A DNA stretch of 14,823 nucleotides from Bacteroidetes bacterium UBA2322 (GTDB lineage Bacteria > Bacteroidota > Bacteroidia > Chitinophagales > UBA2359), in contig DDVC01000163.1 of assembly GCA_002345145.1 (NCBI GenBank), forward strand, positions 4,110 to 18,932, given 5' to 3'. Below, piece after piece: positions 14,820 through 14,823 of the stretch (position 1 is its first letter; every line of letters begins with the position of its first letter). The notes below the pieces were generated by a model. It saw nothing but the letters and a program-made list of their open reading frames with translations. It was not told the origin of the DNA and ran no database searches. A program made the translations under genes and the position numbers.

Positions 14820-14823
14820 CTCC

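Overview
The window comes from a bacterium of the phylum Bacteroidota. Two independent signs support this: exported proteins with type IX secretion (T9SS) architecture, and the gene run uppS-bamA-ompH-ompH-murI, which is typical of that phylum. TANNTTTG-like promoter boxes and the absence of Shine-Dalgarno sequences agree with it. The modular Ig-like, dockerin-like and T9SS-tailed proteins suggest a Saprospiria/Chitinophagia-like lineage, but I cannot place it to genus.

Layout. Positions 1-153 hold a heptamer tandem repeat and a probable promoter. 154-2199 (+) encodes a secreted lysyl-oxidase-like copper enzyme with a T9SS tail, closed by a terminator hairpin. 2404-7993 (+) is the envelope-biogenesis cluster: UppS (GTG start), BamA, two OmpH/Skp-type chaperones, then glutamate racemase behind a strong hairpin. 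8040-9254 (+) encodes an exported thioredoxin-fold/TPR protein with a strong terminator. guaB (9645-11102, -) converges on it. 11403-14096 (-) encodes a large exported protein with a c-type heme site at its N-terminus, tandem beta repeats and a dockerin-like C-terminus. The remaining 727 bases are non-coding and rich in repeats.

How the genes work together. UppS makes the lipid carrier for peptidoglycan and glycans, MurI makes D-glutamate for peptidoglycan, OmpH proteins escort outer-membrane proteins, and BamA inserts them. The clusters on either side encode secreted, redox or matrix-type proteins that would depend on this envelope machinery. guaB is a housekeeping gene of guanine nucleotide synthesis.

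The least expected feature is a family of short non-coding elements. One full copy (9357-9644) has terminal inverted repeats and a perfect 8-base direct repeat that includes the guaB stop codon. A second copy (about 14480-14716) lies in the opposite orientation, and a partial third copy (14397-14472) sits beside it. The copies share an ordered set of 13-base hairpins whose stems show compensatory base changes. This looks like a MITE-like, non-autonomous mobile element that carries conserved structure. No transposase is present in the window.
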